A stretch of DNA of 64,000 nt from Pseudomonas entomophila (GCF_029193575.1 NZ_JARGCS010000010.1:116611-180610), one strand, 5' to 3'; counted from the first letter of the stretch, positions 1 to 8,542 are shown. Made by a program: numbers and translations. The notes: a model not told the origin generated them from the letters alone.

Positions 1-117
1 GCTGCGCTTAGCGCCCAGGCGCGGGCTGTCGAGCAGCCAGAGGGCCACCTTCAGGGAAAAACGCTGGGGGGAGGTATGTGCAGGGGGGTGCGTGAGGGGT
101 TTACCGCGAAACTTCAT
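1..117 (-). CDS. Partial unknown protein, N-terminus only
   Basis: An ATG at 117-115 on the minus strand opens a frame that stays open for 39 codons to the left edge, so only the N-terminus is present. The visible peptide begins MKFRGKPLTHPPAH and continues into LKVALWLLDSPRLGAKRS. No family is recognised. The ribosome-binding site is weak. The frame could be chance in GC-rich DNA, but codon use looks like the neighbouring core genes. The gene would continue outside the window. Confidence 0.4.
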   Translation of the reverse strand, partial: MKFRGKPLTHPPAHTSPQRFSLKVALWLLDSPRLGAKRS

Positions 118-1068
118 GACCAACAGCGACGTGACTCGAAAGGCGCGCCACTCTACTCCTTTTTTCTGACAAAGGCCCGGATGAAAGCGTGGGGACCGGG
201 AAAATTTTCATTGATCTTTTCTTGACGTTTTCCGGTCAACGGATCGACCCGCGCGCACTTCGCAGATGATCGTCGGATACTTCGCAAAACTGCTGGCACG
301 CCCGTCCTAGAGCAAGCGCTCGGGACAATCCACAGAAGCTGTGGATAACTCGGTGGACAACCCCCCCAAGGCACCCGCAAACCCCTATGGAATGGGGCTC
401 GCGCTCAAACTGTCGATTTTTTCACCAACCCAAATTAGTGTTTTTTTTCATTGACTTAAGTGACCAGTCAAGGCATTGGCGGGGCGTCCGGGGGTTGTTA
501 CAAAGCGCTTACAAGTCGCACCGCTCGTGTGTACAAGTGCACCGCAAATGCGCACCGCCGTGCGGGAACGCGGCCCATTCGCTCGTTTTTCACACCTTTC
601 CACACGCTTCCCAAGAGCGGTGATTAACGAGATAATAGTCGGCTTCCCCGAAGAAAAACCAAATAAAGCTTGCCATCCTCTTTAACGCGCTGTAGGGTGG
701 CCGGCGTTAGTACCCAGCTGAAAGTCAATTCTGGCCTCAAGTGTCCTTGCGCCAAGCCGCCCTCCCCGGGCAGCTATCGCTGAAACCAGGACCGGCCCCC
801 TCGATGATTCACTCGACGGCAACCCACCGCTCCAGCGCGAATCACGTAGCAGATTGATCGGGATCTTCTCCAGCGGCCATGGACCTTGGCCCTGGCATGC
901 TGCCCGCCTTCTGAAGTACCTACCAGTCAGCCCAGCGCCCACCTTTGCTTGCGCCTCACTGGCTGCCTTGTTCCAGGCAGGTTTTGCGCCCCCTTAATAA
1001 TGGCGTCACTGGAACGTTTCTATTGTGCACGGATCGAAACCGTGTCTTGAGCAGGAACCTCCAACAAC
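118..1068. other. Long intergenic region with DnaA-box-like inverted repeat
   Basis: No convincing gene is seen in these 950 bases. Visible structure: a perfect 8-bp inverted repeat ATCCACAG-AAG-CTGTGGAT at 328-346, in which the right arm extends to TGTGGATAA (340-348), the consensus DnaA box in reverse, followed by a related GGTGGACAA; and a second inverted repeat TTGACT(N9)AGTCAA at 451-471 inside an AT-rich patch (420-455). This resembles a long regulatory leader for the divergent genes. Short frames here have poor codon use and no start signals. Confidence 0.4.
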
Positions 1069-1293
1069 ATGACTACTCATCCTCATATCCAGCGCGCCAT
1101 CGGCACGCTTTCCCAGGCCTTCGCACCGTTGCAGTGCCTGATCGTGGCGCCCCGCAAGGGCAGCTTCAGCTTCACCCTGGTCGACGAACACGGCGTGGCC
1201 CGCCACACCGAGCGCCTGTACCCTGAGCAATACACGGGCACGGAACCGCTGCAAGCCGTGATCAATCGCACCCGCCAATCGCTGACCGCATGA
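1069..1293 (+). CDS. Small hypothetical protein, 74 aa
   Basis: The frame starts with ATG at 1069 after a weak AGGAA sequence about 20 bases upstream and encodes 74 residues (MTTHPHIQRAIGTLSQAF...). The core reads like a compact soluble alpha/beta protein, with PRKGSFSFTLVDEHG, then ERLYPEQYTG and a helical end VINRTRQSLTA. I believe similar small proteins occur in other Pseudomonas genomes, but I do not know a function. It is monocistronic; a 246-base gap separates it from the next gene. Codon use is that of the core genome. Confidence 0.65.
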   Translation: MTTHPHIQRAIGTLSQAFAPLQCLIVAPRKGSFSFTLVDEHGVARHTERLYPEQYTGTEPLQAVINRTRQSLTA

Positions 1294-1539
1294 ATGAATG
1301 GGGGCCGATTCACCCCATGAATACCTCTGCATGAAGGCTGCCTGAACGCTCTTGCCTTAATCGCCACAGGGCATATGGCAAAGGGCGACAGGCAGCAATC
1401 GATTTAAAAACAGCCCTTTACACCATGATTATCACACTACACTTCAACTCGAGCGGTGCGAGCCGCTTCCGGCGGGCCTGAACACTCACCAGCTGCCAAG
1501 CTCCAGCGCCCGTCGGCCCCTGATCTGTTCGAGGGCATC

Positions 1540-2022
1540 ATGGGCATCGCTGCGAACGAGTTGAGTCAATACGTCATCCGTCCCACCCTGGTCTACCTGG
1601 GCCGCCACTGTGCAAGCGCCGAGGCCTTGCTGCTGGGCGTCGCAGCCAGCCAGTCAGCGTTGGGCGCGGCCCTGCACGACCGGCGCGGGCATGGCCTTTA
1701 TCGCATCGGCGAAACCCGTCATCAGTTGCTGTGGGACGACTTCCTCGCCCGCGACCCCGAGCTGGCCAGCTTGGTGCGCGGCCTGGCCAGCCAGCACGCC
1801 TTCCTCGGCGGCCCGCACCTGGAGCTGACCGTCAACTTACGCTACGCCACCGCTATCGCCTGGATGCTCATCGAGGAGCAAGCCACTAGCCTGCCCGCTG
1901 CCGACGATCTGCTGGGCCAGGCGCGTATCTGGCGACAGACCTTCCATCCGCAGGGTCGCCTGCGAGATTTCACCCAAGCCTGGTATGCCTGCGTTGCTCA
2001 GAAAATACCCCAGGCCTCCTGA
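1540..2022 (+). CDS. Hypothetical protein, 160 aa
   Basis: The frame is open from 1456, but the ATG at 1540 (MGIAANELSQYVIRPTLVYL) is the more natural start because the preceding 28 residues are low-complexity and basic. The product is a mostly helical 160-residue protein with no signal peptide or membrane segment. The N-terminal stretch suggests a lysozyme-like or phage-endolysin-like helical fold (Y-LGRHCASAEALLLGVAASQSALG), but no catalytic motif is certain. It lies 145 bases upstream of the FadL-type gene in the same orientation. Function unknown. Confidence 0.6.
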   Translation: MGIAANELSQYVIRPTLVYLGRHCASAEALLLGVAASQSALGAALHDRRGHGLYRIGETRHQLLWDDFLARDPELASLVRGLASQHAFLGGPHLELTVNLRYATAIAWMLIEEQATSLPAADDLLGQARIWRQTFHPQGRLRDFTQAWYACVAQKIPQAS

Positions 2023-2167
2023 GACACTTCCTACACCTAGCCGGAAAAAAGGGAATTTTGGTCGGATTGTCCTACAAAACCGCTCTATCTCCATGGTTTC
2101 AGCCTATGGCGCAGTGCGTGAATTGTTGGTAGCTTTTCGCCTCGGAGATCCCAAGGAGTTTCTAATA

Positions 2168-3430
2168 ATGAAAAAAGTAATGCTCAAAACCTCTCTCGGC
2201 GTAGCCATCGCGCTCGCTTCCAGCCACCTGTTCGCCAGCGGCTTCGCCCTCAACGAACAAAGTGTCAGTGGCATGGGCACAGGTTTTGCGGGTCGTTCTT
2301 CCTCTGCCGATGACGCCTCGACCGTTTACGGCAACCCTGCCGGCATGTCGCGCCTCAAGCGCGAGCAAATCACCGTGGGCGGCGCCGCCGTCATCGCCAA
2401 GACCGACATTTCGGGCCGTGGCAGCAACCTGGGGGGTGAAACCGACGGTGACATGGTTCCTGTGGTTGGCGTGCCTATGGGCTACTACGTCAAGCCATTG
2501 GACGACAACTGGAGCGTCGGCTTCGGCGTCTACGTGCCGTTCGGCCTGGTGACCGACTATGGCAGCGGCGACGCGGCACGCTACTGGGGCAAGAAGAGCC
2601 ACGTCGAAGTGGTCACCTTCCAGCCCACCGTCAGCTATGCCTTCAACGACAAGGTGTCGATCGGCTTCGGCCCGACCATCAACCGCATCAAGGGCGAGCT
2701 GGGTTCGAACACCATCAACCCGTTCACCCCAGGCCGTAACGATGGCGAAGTGAAGATCAAGGGTGACGACACCGCGGTCGGCTACAACATCGGTATCCTG
2801 GTCCAGGCCACCGACAGCACCCGCGTGGGCCTGACCTACCACTCGATGGTCGACTACAAGCTCGAAGGCAAGACCAAGATCAACAACGCCCTGATCGGCC
2901 CGTTCAGCGGCAGCAAGTTCGACGCCGAGCTGAAGATCAAGACCCCGGAGTCGGTGGACGTCTCGGTCACCCACGAACTGGATGATCAGTGGACCCTGTA
3001 CGCGGGCAGCACCTGGACCCGCTGGAGCCGCCTGAAGGACATCACCGTCACCAACGAGGTGCCTGCACCGCTGGCCGGCCAGTTCGGCACCATCACCGAA
3101 GAACAGAACTGGCACGACACCTGGGCACACGCCATTGGCGCGTCCTACAAGGTGAACAAGGAGTGGACCCTGCGCACCGGCTTCACCGTCGACCAGTCGC
3201 CGACCAACAACCACGACCGCTCCCCGCGCATTCCTACTGGCGATCGCAAGATCTTCAGCATCGGTGCCGGCTGGAGCCCGACCGACGACATGACCATCGA
3301 CGTGGCTTACTCCTACCTCTGGGAAGAAGACACCAAGGTCAACCTGGCCAGCTCGACCAAGGGCACCTACCAGGCCAAGTACGAGAACAGAGCCCACGGC
3401 GTCGGTGCCTCGCTCACCTACCGCTTCTAA
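2168..3430 (+). CDS. fadL: FadL-family outer membrane long-chain fatty acid channel
   Basis: The 420-residue product starts at the ATG preceded by AAGGAG (2153-2158). It has a Sec signal peptide (MKKVMLKTSLGVAIALASSHLFAS) that exposes the FadL-typical N-terminus SGFALNEQSVSGMGTGFAGR, followed by DDASTVYGNPAGM. The rest is alternating beta-strands, ending in the barrel-closing aromatic SLTYRF. FadL proteins form 14-stranded outer-membrane barrels that pass long-chain fatty acids or other hydrophobic compounds by lateral diffusion. It appears monocistronic with its own terminator. The substrate in this strain cannot be read from sequence; the family also includes hydrocarbon porins. Confidence 0.93.
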   Translation: MKKVMLKTSLGVAIALASSHLFASGFALNEQSVSGMGTGFAGRSSSADDASTVYGNPAGMSRLKREQITVGGAAVIAKTDISGRGSNLGGETDGDMVPVVGVPMGYYVKPLDDNWSVGFGVYVPFGLVTDYGSGDAARYWGKKSHVEVVTFQPTVSYAFNDKVSIGFGPTINRIKGELGSNTINPFTPGRNDGEVKIKGDDTAVGYNIGILVQATDSTRVGLTYHSMVDYKLEGKTKINNALIGPFSGSKFDAELKIKTPESVDVSVTHELDDQWTLYAGSTWTRWSRLKDITVTNEVPAPLAGQFGTITEEQNWHDTWAHAIGASYKVNKEWTLRTGFTVDQSPTNNHDRSPRIPTGDRKIFSIGAGWSPTDDMTIDVAYSYLWEEDTKVNLASSTKGTYQAKYENRAHGVGASLTYRF

Positions 3431-3445
3431 GCCGTTCCCGCTGCA

Positions 3446-3476
3446 TGAAAAAACCGCCCTCGTGGCGGTTTTTTCA
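3446..3476. terminator. Bidirectional rho-independent terminator
   Basis: The symmetric hairpin TGAAAAAACCGCC...GGCGGTTTTTTCA has an A-tract on one side and a T-tract on the other. It serves the convergent fadL and lysR genes, and the lysR stop codon (3474-3476) lies inside it. Confidence 0.9.
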
Positions 3477-4406
3477 TACCTGGCGCACCAGCCAGGTGTC
3501 GCCCAAGGCCTGCTGCAGGAAATCCATGAACGCACGCACCTTGGTGGTCATGGCGAAGCGGTCGGTCAGGCACAGGTAGACGTCCATCGGTTCGGTCTGG
3601 GCGTAGGCCTGGCCGTCGTCGCGCCGCTCGAACAGCGGTACCAGGCGACCGCTGTCCAAGTACGGCCGGGCGATGAACTCAGACATGCGGGCGATCCCTC
3701 CGTCATTCACTGCCATCTGCGCCAACGCATCGATGTCGTCGCTGATCAGCACGGAACCGAATTCCGCCTCGAAGCGCAGACCGTCACGCACGAAGCCCCA
3801 ACGAAGAAAACGGCCATCCACTGGGTAACGGAACACCAGGCAGCGGTGCTCACGCAGGGCCTCGGGGGTTCCGGGGTGCCCGGCAGCGGCAAGATAACCA
3901 GGCGAGGCGCAGCAGATGAACGGAATACGCGCGATGTGCCGGGCAATCAGGTTGTCCTGCAGTTGTGGGGTGATACGCAGGCTGACGTCAATACCCTCTC
4001 GAGCATGGTTCACCTTACGATCAGTCGTCACCAACTCTATCGAAAGCAAGGGGTAGCGTGCGCTGAAGGCGGGAATGAGAGGCGCAAGCACATGCCGGCC
4101 GAATGCCGAGGTAGCGGCGATGCACAAGCGGCCCTGGGGCTCGCTGTCGGGCGTGGTCACCACCTGCTCGGCCAGAACCAGTTCGCGCTCGACATGCTTG
4201 ACCCGCTCGTAGTAAAGGCTGCCAGCGGGCGTAAGGGCCATGCTACGGGTGGTGCGCGACAGCAGGCGCACCTGCAGGTGGCTTTCCAGGCGTGCCAGGT
4301 TCTGGCTCACCGCGGCAGGAGTAAGGCCCAGGCTCCGGGCGGCCGCAGCGATACTGCCCGCCTCGACGACCTTGATGAAACTGCGTATGGCATTGAGCAG
4401 GTCCAT
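3474..4406 (-). CDS. LysR-family transcriptional regulator
   Basis: This is a 310-residue protein starting at MDLLNAIRSFIKVVEAGS; a longer frame from 4436 adds ten unlikely residues. Residues 1-60 form the winged helix-turn-helix (SIAAAARSLGLTPAAVSQNLARLE) and residues about 90-295 the periplasmic-binding-like effector domain. It resembles the subgroup that acts on nearby oxidoreductase or transport genes, but the target is not known. The divergent neighbour is the DUF2798 gene, 117 bases away. A perfect inverted repeat directly upstream of the start is a candidate autoregulatory site. Confidence 0.9.
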   Translation of the reverse strand: MDLLNAIRSFIKVVEAGSIAAAARSLGLTPAAVSQNLARLESHLQVRLLSRTTRSMALTPAGSLYYERVKHVERELVLAEQVVTTPDSEPQGRLCIAATSAFGRHVLAPLIPAFSARYPLLSIELVTTDRKVNHAREGIDVSLRITPQLQDNLIARHIARIPFICCASPGYLAAAGHPGTPEALREHRCLVFRYPVDGRFLRWGFVRDGLRFEAEFGSVLISDDIDALAQMAVNDGGIARMSEFIARPYLDSGRLVPLFERRDDGQAYAQTEPMDVYLCLTDRFAMTTKVRAFMDFLQQALGDTWLVRQV

Positions 4407-4417
4407 GGAGAGCCCTT

Positions 4418-4435
4418 TGGATTCGTAAGAATCCA
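4418..4435. promoter_or_regulatory. Inverted repeat, candidate LysR operator
   Basis: TGGATTCGTAAGAATCCA has perfect 7-bp arms around a 4-base centre. It sits 12 bases upstream of the lysR start and in the divergent region shared with the DUF2798 gene. LysR-type regulators usually bind interrupted palindromes of T-N11-A form, which this one contains. The role is inferred from position. Confidence 0.5.
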
Positions 4436-4522
4436 TTTATAAAGAACTCACCTCCCATGGTCTACAGCGCTGCGTCCAAGCATTGTTAACCTGCGCGTCC
4501 TTTCATCAACGAGGCGCTATCG

Positions 4523-4783
4523 ATGAACAAGGCTTCCACTTCGCGCAACCCGCGCAAATTGCACCCCGCCACCACGCCTTACGTATTTGCGTTCTACATG
4601 TCGGCAATCATGGCGTTGCTGATGTGCTTCGTGATCACTGCGGCCAATGGCGGCATGGAAGGGGACTACCTGGGCAAGGTGCTCAAAGCGTACCAACTGG
4701 CGATGCCAGTGGCGTTCGTCTGCGTGCTGATGGTGCGACCGCTGGTGGTGCGGTTGGTGGCGGTGACGGTGCGGGTGGGGTAA
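4523..4783 (+). CDS. DUF2798-type small membrane protein
   Basis: This 86-residue protein has two predicted membrane helices, about residues 20-42 (PYVFAFYMSAIMALLMCFVI) and 57-80 (YQLAMPVAFVCVLMVRPLVV), joined by a short glycine-rich loop. This two-helix layout with an FYMS...MALLM first helix matches the DUF2798 family. It starts at an ATG after GAGG. It is transcribed divergently from the LysR gene, and such pairs often indicate regulation by that LysR protein. Biochemical function is unknown. Confidence 0.8.
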   Translation: MNKASTSRNPRKLHPATTPYVFAFYMSAIMALLMCFVITAANGGMEGDYLGKVLKAYQLAMPVAFVCVLMVRPLVVRLVAVTVRVG

Positions 4784-4825
4784 GCCGTCGCGAACCCACC
4801 GTACGGCAAACCTGAGATACAGGCT

Positions 4826-5377
4826 TCACGGCCCCGACGCAATCGCCTTCTCGATCGCAGCCCGGAACGCCGGGTCATCCGGCTTGGTCAGGCTCGAAAA
4901 ATTACCGATCACCTTGCCTTTGCGATCCACCACGTACTTGTAGAAATTCCACTTCGGCGCGCTGCTCTGGCGCGCCAGTTCGACGAACAGCGGCACCGCG
5001 TCCTTGCCACGCACGGCCTGGGTCTTGGTCATGGTGAAGGTGACGCCGTAGTTGGCGTAGCAGACCTTGGCGGTCTTCTCGGCGTCGGCATCTTCCTGCT
5101 TGAAGTCGTTGGACGGCACCCCGAGCATCTCAAGGCCCTGCTCATGGTACGCCTTGTAGGTCGCCTCCAACCCCTCGAACTGCGGGGCGAAGCCGCAATA
5201 GCTGGCGGTGTTGATCACCACCAGCGGCTTGCCGGCGAAGCGCTGGCACAGGTCGACCTGCCCCTTGCCACGCAACTCCGGCAGGCTGCCTTGCAGCAGG
5301 GCCGGGCACTCCGCGGCCGAAGTCGAGGTGGCGGCGGCCAGGGCCAACAAGGGAACGGTAAGCCAGCGCGTCAGCAT
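4826..5377 (-). CDS. Secreted glutathione-peroxidase-family thiol peroxidase
   Basis: The product is 183 residues from [23 protein letters not shown], which is a clear Sec signal peptide. The mature part carries the family landmarks: [16 protein letters not shown] with a peroxidatic cysteine, the FPSNDF-like motif ([11 protein letters not shown]) and [14 protein letters not shown]. Bacterial members of this type usually reduce hydroperoxides using thioredoxin-like donors rather than glutathione. Export to the periplasm is the notable feature. An in-frame ATG six codons upstream (5395) is less likely as the start. The neighbouring small gene and MFS gene read in the same direction. Confidence 0.9.
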   Translation of the reverse strand: MLTRWLTVPLLALAAATSTSAAECPALLQGSLPELRGKGQVDLCQRFAGKPLVVINTASYCGFAPQFEGLEATYKAYHEQGLEMLGVPSNDFKQEDADAEKTAKVCYANYGVTFTMTKTQAVRGKDAVPLFVELARQSSAPKWNFYKYVVDRKGKVIGNFSSLTKPDDPAFRAAIEKAIASGP

Positions 5378-5423
5378 GATCTGCTTCTCCTGCAAGAAAG
5401 AGCCTGAACTTGCAGGGTAGCGC

Positions 5424-5546
5424 CTAACAAACGCTCATGCCCAGCTGCATCAACGCCAAACCACCCTGGTGCCAACCCCACCAGGCCAGGGCCAGCACCA
5501 GCAGCGCGCCCGCCGCCAGCAGTCCGTGGGCCAAGTGGCGGTTCAT
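5424..5546 (-). CDS. 40-aa membrane peptide coupled to the MFS gene
   Basis: The start codon overlaps the stop of the MFS gene (ATGA at 5546-5543), which implies translational coupling. The 40 residues are [13 protein letters not shown] followed by one hydrophobic helix ([16 protein letters not shown]) and a short tail [11 protein letters not shown]. It could be a small accessory subunit of the transporter or a stand-alone membrane peptide. I have no function for it. It is too short to be detected by most gene callers, so it may be missing from other annotations. Confidence 0.6.
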   Translation of the reverse strand: MNRHLAHGLLAAGALLVLALAWWGWHQGGLALMQLGMSVC

Positions 5547-6745
5547 GCGGCGCTGGCCTGCAGACGGGCAACCGGGCGCTCGCGCACCGGCCAGTTGAGC
5601 GCGGCGGCCAACAGGCTGAGCAGGATCGAGATCTGCCACACCAGGTCGTAGCTGCCGGTCTGGTCATATACCACGCCACCCAGCCAACCACCGAGGAAGG
5701 CACCCAACTGGTGGAACAGGAACACGATACCGCCGAGCATCGACAGGTTGCGCACGCCGAACAGCGTGGCCACGGTGCCGTTGGTCAGCGGCACGGTGGA
5801 CAACCACAGCAGGCCCATGGCGATACCGAACAGGTAGGCGCTGAACGCGGTCACCGGCGCCCAGAGGAACAGCACGATGACCACCGCCCGCAACAGGTAC
5901 AACGCCGTCAGCAGGCGCGGCTTGGACATCCGCCCGCCGAGCCAACCCGCGGTGTAGGTGCCGACGATATTGAACAGCCCGACCAGCGCCAGCACGGTGG
6001 TGCCGATGGTCGCCGGCAGGTGCTGGTCGACCAGATAGGCCGGCAGGTGCACGCCAATGAACACCACCTGGAAGCCACAGACGAAGAAGCCCAGCGCCAG
6101 CAGCCAGAAACCGCTGTGCGAGCACGCCTCGCGCAATGCCTGGCCGAGGGTCTGCTCATTGCCGTGGCTGGGCAACGGGCGGTCGCGCAGCAGGCCCACG
6201 AACGGCACGATCAGCGCCACCAGCAGGCCGAGCACCAGCAGCGCCGCCGACCAGCCCAGCCACTGGATCAGGCCGAGGGTGCCGGGGAGCATGGCGAACT
6301 GGCCGAACGAGCCGGCAGCGCTGGCGATGCCCATCGCCATGCTGCGCTTCTCCGCCGGCACCGCGCGCCCGACCACGCCGAGAATCACCGAGAAAGAGGT
6401 GCCAGAGAGGCCGATGCCGATCAGCAGGCCCGCGCTCAGCGACAGCGACCAGGCCGAGTCGGCCATGCCCATCAGGATCAGGCCGGCGGTATAGAGAATA
6501 CCGCCAACGACCACCACCTTGGCGGCCCCCAAGCGGTCGGCCAGGGCCCCGGCGAACGGCTGGGCCAGGCCCCAGATCAGGTTCTGCAAGGCGATGGCGA
6601 AGGCGAACACCTCACGCCCCCAGCCGAATTCGGCGCTCATCGGCGCCAGGAACAGGCCGAAGCCGTGTCGCACACCCAGCGACAGGGCCAGGATCAGCGC
6701 CGCGCCAAGCAGCACCCAGCCGCTGGTTCGCCAAACAGAAGTCAT
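5543..6745 (-). CDS. Major facilitator superfamily transporter
   Basis: This 400-residue protein has about twelve hydrophobic helices. It starts with a long helix at residues 8-30 and has the MFS motif A-like loop ALADRLGAAKVVVVGG between helices 2 and 3 and a similar loop (GGRMSKPRLLTALYL) in the second half. It belongs to the broad oxalate/formate-antiporter-like group (GHGFGLFLAPMSAEFGWGREVF-type N-terminus). The substrate is unknown. It lies 62 bases downstream of a MarR regulator, with a perfect palindrome between them, so it is probably the regulated efflux or uptake target. Confidence 0.88.
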   Translation of the reverse strand: MTSVWRTSGWVLLGAALILALSLGVRHGFGLFLAPMSAEFGWGREVFAFAIALQNLIWGLAQPFAGALADRLGAAKVVVVGGILYTAGLILMGMADSAWSLSLSAGLLIGIGLSGTSFSVILGVVGRAVPAEKRSMAMGIASAAGSFGQFAMLPGTLGLIQWLGWSAALLVLGLLVALIVPFVGLLRDRPLPSHGNEQTLGQALREACSHSGFWLLALGFFVCGFQVVFIGVHLPAYLVDQHLPATIGTTVLALVGLFNIVGTYTAGWLGGRMSKPRLLTALYLLRAVVIVLFLWAPVTAFSAYLFGIAMGLLWLSTVPLTNGTVATLFGVRNLSMLGGIVFLFHQLGAFLGGWLGGVVYDQTGSYDLVWQISILLSLLAAALNWPVRERPVARLQASAA

Positions 6746-6776
6746 TGTGGTTATCTCCGAGCCATCGCAAGGTTAT

Positions 6777-6792
6777 GCGGGTATATACCCGC
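6777..6792. promoter_or_regulatory. Candidate MarR operator, perfect 16-bp palindrome
   Basis: GCGGGTATATACCCGC is a perfect palindrome between the marR stop and the MFS start. A 14/16 match occurs directly upstream of marR (7217-7232). Two copies of one palindrome flanking the regulator strongly suggest that they are its binding sites. Confidence 0.75.
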
Positions 6793-6807
6793 TTTTATCG
6801 TGATTCT

Positions 6808-7212
6808 TCAGGCCAGACGCTCCAGCAGGCGCACCAACTCGTCACGCTGCTCCCGCCCCAGACGCTCCACCAACTGGTCCTGCGCGAGCTGCCAGGCAGG
6901 GTAGGCAGCGGCCACGCACTGTGCGCCGGCATCGGTCAAGCGCACCACACGATTGCGCTGGTCGCTGCCTTCGCCCAGGCACACCAGGCCATCGGCCTCC
7001 AGCACCCGCAGGTTGCGGCCCAGGGTGCTGCGGTCCAGGCCCATGGCCTCGGCCAGGCGGGTGATGGTGGGTTGGTCGAGACGCTGCAGATGGCGCAGCA
7101 GGGAATACTGCGCGACATTGATGCCGAAGCCGGCAAGGGCCTCGTCGTAATGCCGGCTCACCCCACGGGCGGCGCGACGCAGATGGGTGCAGATGCATTC
7201 GCTGGTCAACAT
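6808..7212 (-). CDS. MarR-family transcriptional regulator
   Basis: The 134-residue protein starts at MLTSECICTHLRRAARGVSRHYDE. Residues about 35-105 form the winged helix: LRHLQRLDQPTITRLAEAMG, then LDRSTLGRNLRVLEADGL, then a basic wing around SDQRNRVVRLTDAG. MarR proteins are dimeric repressors that release DNA on binding small molecules or on cysteine oxidation; the N-terminal C6 and C8 could be redox-sensitive, but this is speculation. It is followed by the MFS gene. Repeated palindromes upstream of both genes suggest autoregulation and repression of the transporter. Confidence 0.9.
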   Translation of the reverse strand: MLTSECICTHLRRAARGVSRHYDEALAGFGINVAQYSLLRHLQRLDQPTITRLAEAMGLDRSTLGRNLRVLEADGLVCLGEGSDQRNRVVRLTDAGAQCVAAAYPAWQLAQDQLVERLGREQRDELVRLLERLA

Positions 7213-7216
7213 GAAT

Positions 7217-7232
7217 ACGTGTATATACCCGC
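7217..7232. promoter_or_regulatory. Second candidate MarR operator
   Basis: ACGTGTATATACCCGC matches 14 of 16 bases of the perfect palindrome at 6777-6792 and shares its right 12 bases exactly. It ends 5 bases upstream of the marR start codon, where bound repressor would block expression. Confidence 0.7.
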
Positions 7233-7255
7233 ACTTAGGATGTTGCAAGAAGTTT

Positions 7256-8434
7256 CTATGGCTGCAAGCGACGCCGGATCGGCTCGAACTCGGGGGTCGC
7301 CCCACGCGGCAGCGGGTCAGGCGCACCCGCTTCGATGGCTTGCCAATAGGCCCAAGGGGCCTTGGCTGAACCCAGTTCGTAATCCATGCCATCCCAGTTG
7401 TCTTCGCGGAAGCTGTAGAACGCCCAATGCAACCGGTGCTGGTCGAGCACCGTGAGCACATCTTCCAAGTACTGCCGGCACCCCGGCAAACGGCGCATGC
7501 AGCCGAATTCGCCGACCACCAGGCGCGAGCGAGGCAGGCCCATGGCATCGACCCATTTCACCGGCTGCGCCAGGTAATCAGCCACACGCATGGCATTCCA
7601 CTGCTCGCTGCGCCGGGCGAAGGGCACCGCCCCCGGATAGGCGAACGGCTGCTGGCGCGACTGGTTCGGCGCGCTGGTGGCGGCGTAGGGTTCGTACATG
7701 TGCACGCTGTACAGCACACGCTCGTCCGCCAACGGCTCGGGCCAGTAACTGAAGGCGTCGGCGGCGGCGTACCAGCCGGCGTCGAGCATCACCGGGGTCA
7801 GGGGGTCGACCTCGCGAATCGCCGCCAGCAACTGTCGATACAAGGCCGGCAGGTCGCGCAGCCCGCCTCGCTGCTGGGCATACCATTGGCGCATGGTGTG
7901 CGGGTCGGCGTGCTCGGCCAGGCCGGCGCCCTTTTCCGGGGCGGGCTCGTTGACCAGGTTATAGGCGGCGACGGCCGGGTGGTCCTTGAGGGCCTGCGCA
8001 AGGTCGCGCCAGAACGCTGCCGACTGGGCCCAGTAGCGTTTGTCGCGCCACAGGCGCTCGTCGAAGCGACCGGCGTTGTTCTGCGCCCAGCGCATGCCGG
8101 GCAATGACAGCGGCGCGATCACCACCTTCAGGCCCGCGGCATGGGCACGGTCGAGGACCTGGATGAGCTGGGCCAGGTCGGCGGGGTCGAGTTGCGTGTA
8201 GGCATCGGCATCGCCCATGAGGCAATCGCGCCCGCTGCAAGCCCACTTGTCGTAGGACAGGCGGACCCAGGTCGCGCCATACCCCGCGAGCGCCTCGAAA
8301 TAGGCCCGCTCGGGCGGCAGGCGGTTGAAGCTGTTACCCCCCTGGCGCGGCGTATCCCAGAAATCGATCAGGTCGGCGGCCTGGGCAGGCAGGGTCGGCA
8401 AGGCCAGGAGAAAGGCGAGTATCCAAGGGCGCAT
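7256..8434 (-). CDS. Secreted glycoside hydrolase family 5-like protein
   Basis: This 392-residue protein has a signal peptide (MRPWILAFLLALPTLPAQAA). It follows the GH5 (alpha/beta)8 plan: a substrate-side arginine region (ATWVRLSYDKW), the acid/base motif YNLVNEPAPE near residue 155, YSVHMYEPY and the nucleophile motif VVGEFGC near residue 310. GH5 enzymes cleave beta-1,4-glucans, mannans and related glycans with retention of configuration; the specificity here is open. It appears monocistronic, between marR and the cobalamin operon, and would act in the periplasm or outside the cell. Confidence 0.85.
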   Translation of the reverse strand: MRPWILAFLLALPTLPAQAADLIDFWDTPRQGGNSFNRLPPERAYFEALAGYGATWVRLSYDKWACSGRDCLMGDADAYTQLDPADLAQLIQVLDRAHAAGLKVVIAPLSLPGMRWAQNNAGRFDERLWRDKRYWAQSAAFWRDLAQALKDHPAVAAYNLVNEPAPEKGAGLAEHADPHTMRQWYAQQRGGLRDLPALYRQLLAAIREVDPLTPVMLDAGWYAAADAFSYWPEPLADERVLYSVHMYEPYAATSAPNQSRQQPFAYPGAVPFARRSEQWNAMRVADYLAQPVKWVDAMGLPRSRLVVGEFGCMRRLPGCRQYLEDVLTVLDQHRLHWAFYSFREDNWDGMDYELGSAKAPWAYWQAIEAGAPDPLPRGATPEFEPIRRRLQP

Positions 8435-8542
8435 GAAAGGGCTCCGTTGACGGGAGCCCTAGGTTACGGGGGCTTTGATCGAAATATTTCCGAGATTGAT
8501 GTGGGAGATTTCCAGGGGTATCGGCTCGTCGAGGCGCCACCC

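Noticed and set aside
153..380. 75-aa minus-strand frame in the left leader region
   Set aside because: It covers the DnaA-box-like inverted repeat, is rich in R, P and S without a fold, and has no ribosome-binding site.
2162..3535. 457-aa frame on the minus strand across fadL
   Set aside because: It is antisense to a well-supported FadL protein; such long open frames come from high GC and codon bias. No start site or family motif.
5711..6904. 397-aa plus-strand frame over the MFS gene
   Set aside because: The translation is dominated by Q, H, R and A and has no fold; it is the mirror of the MFS coding frame.
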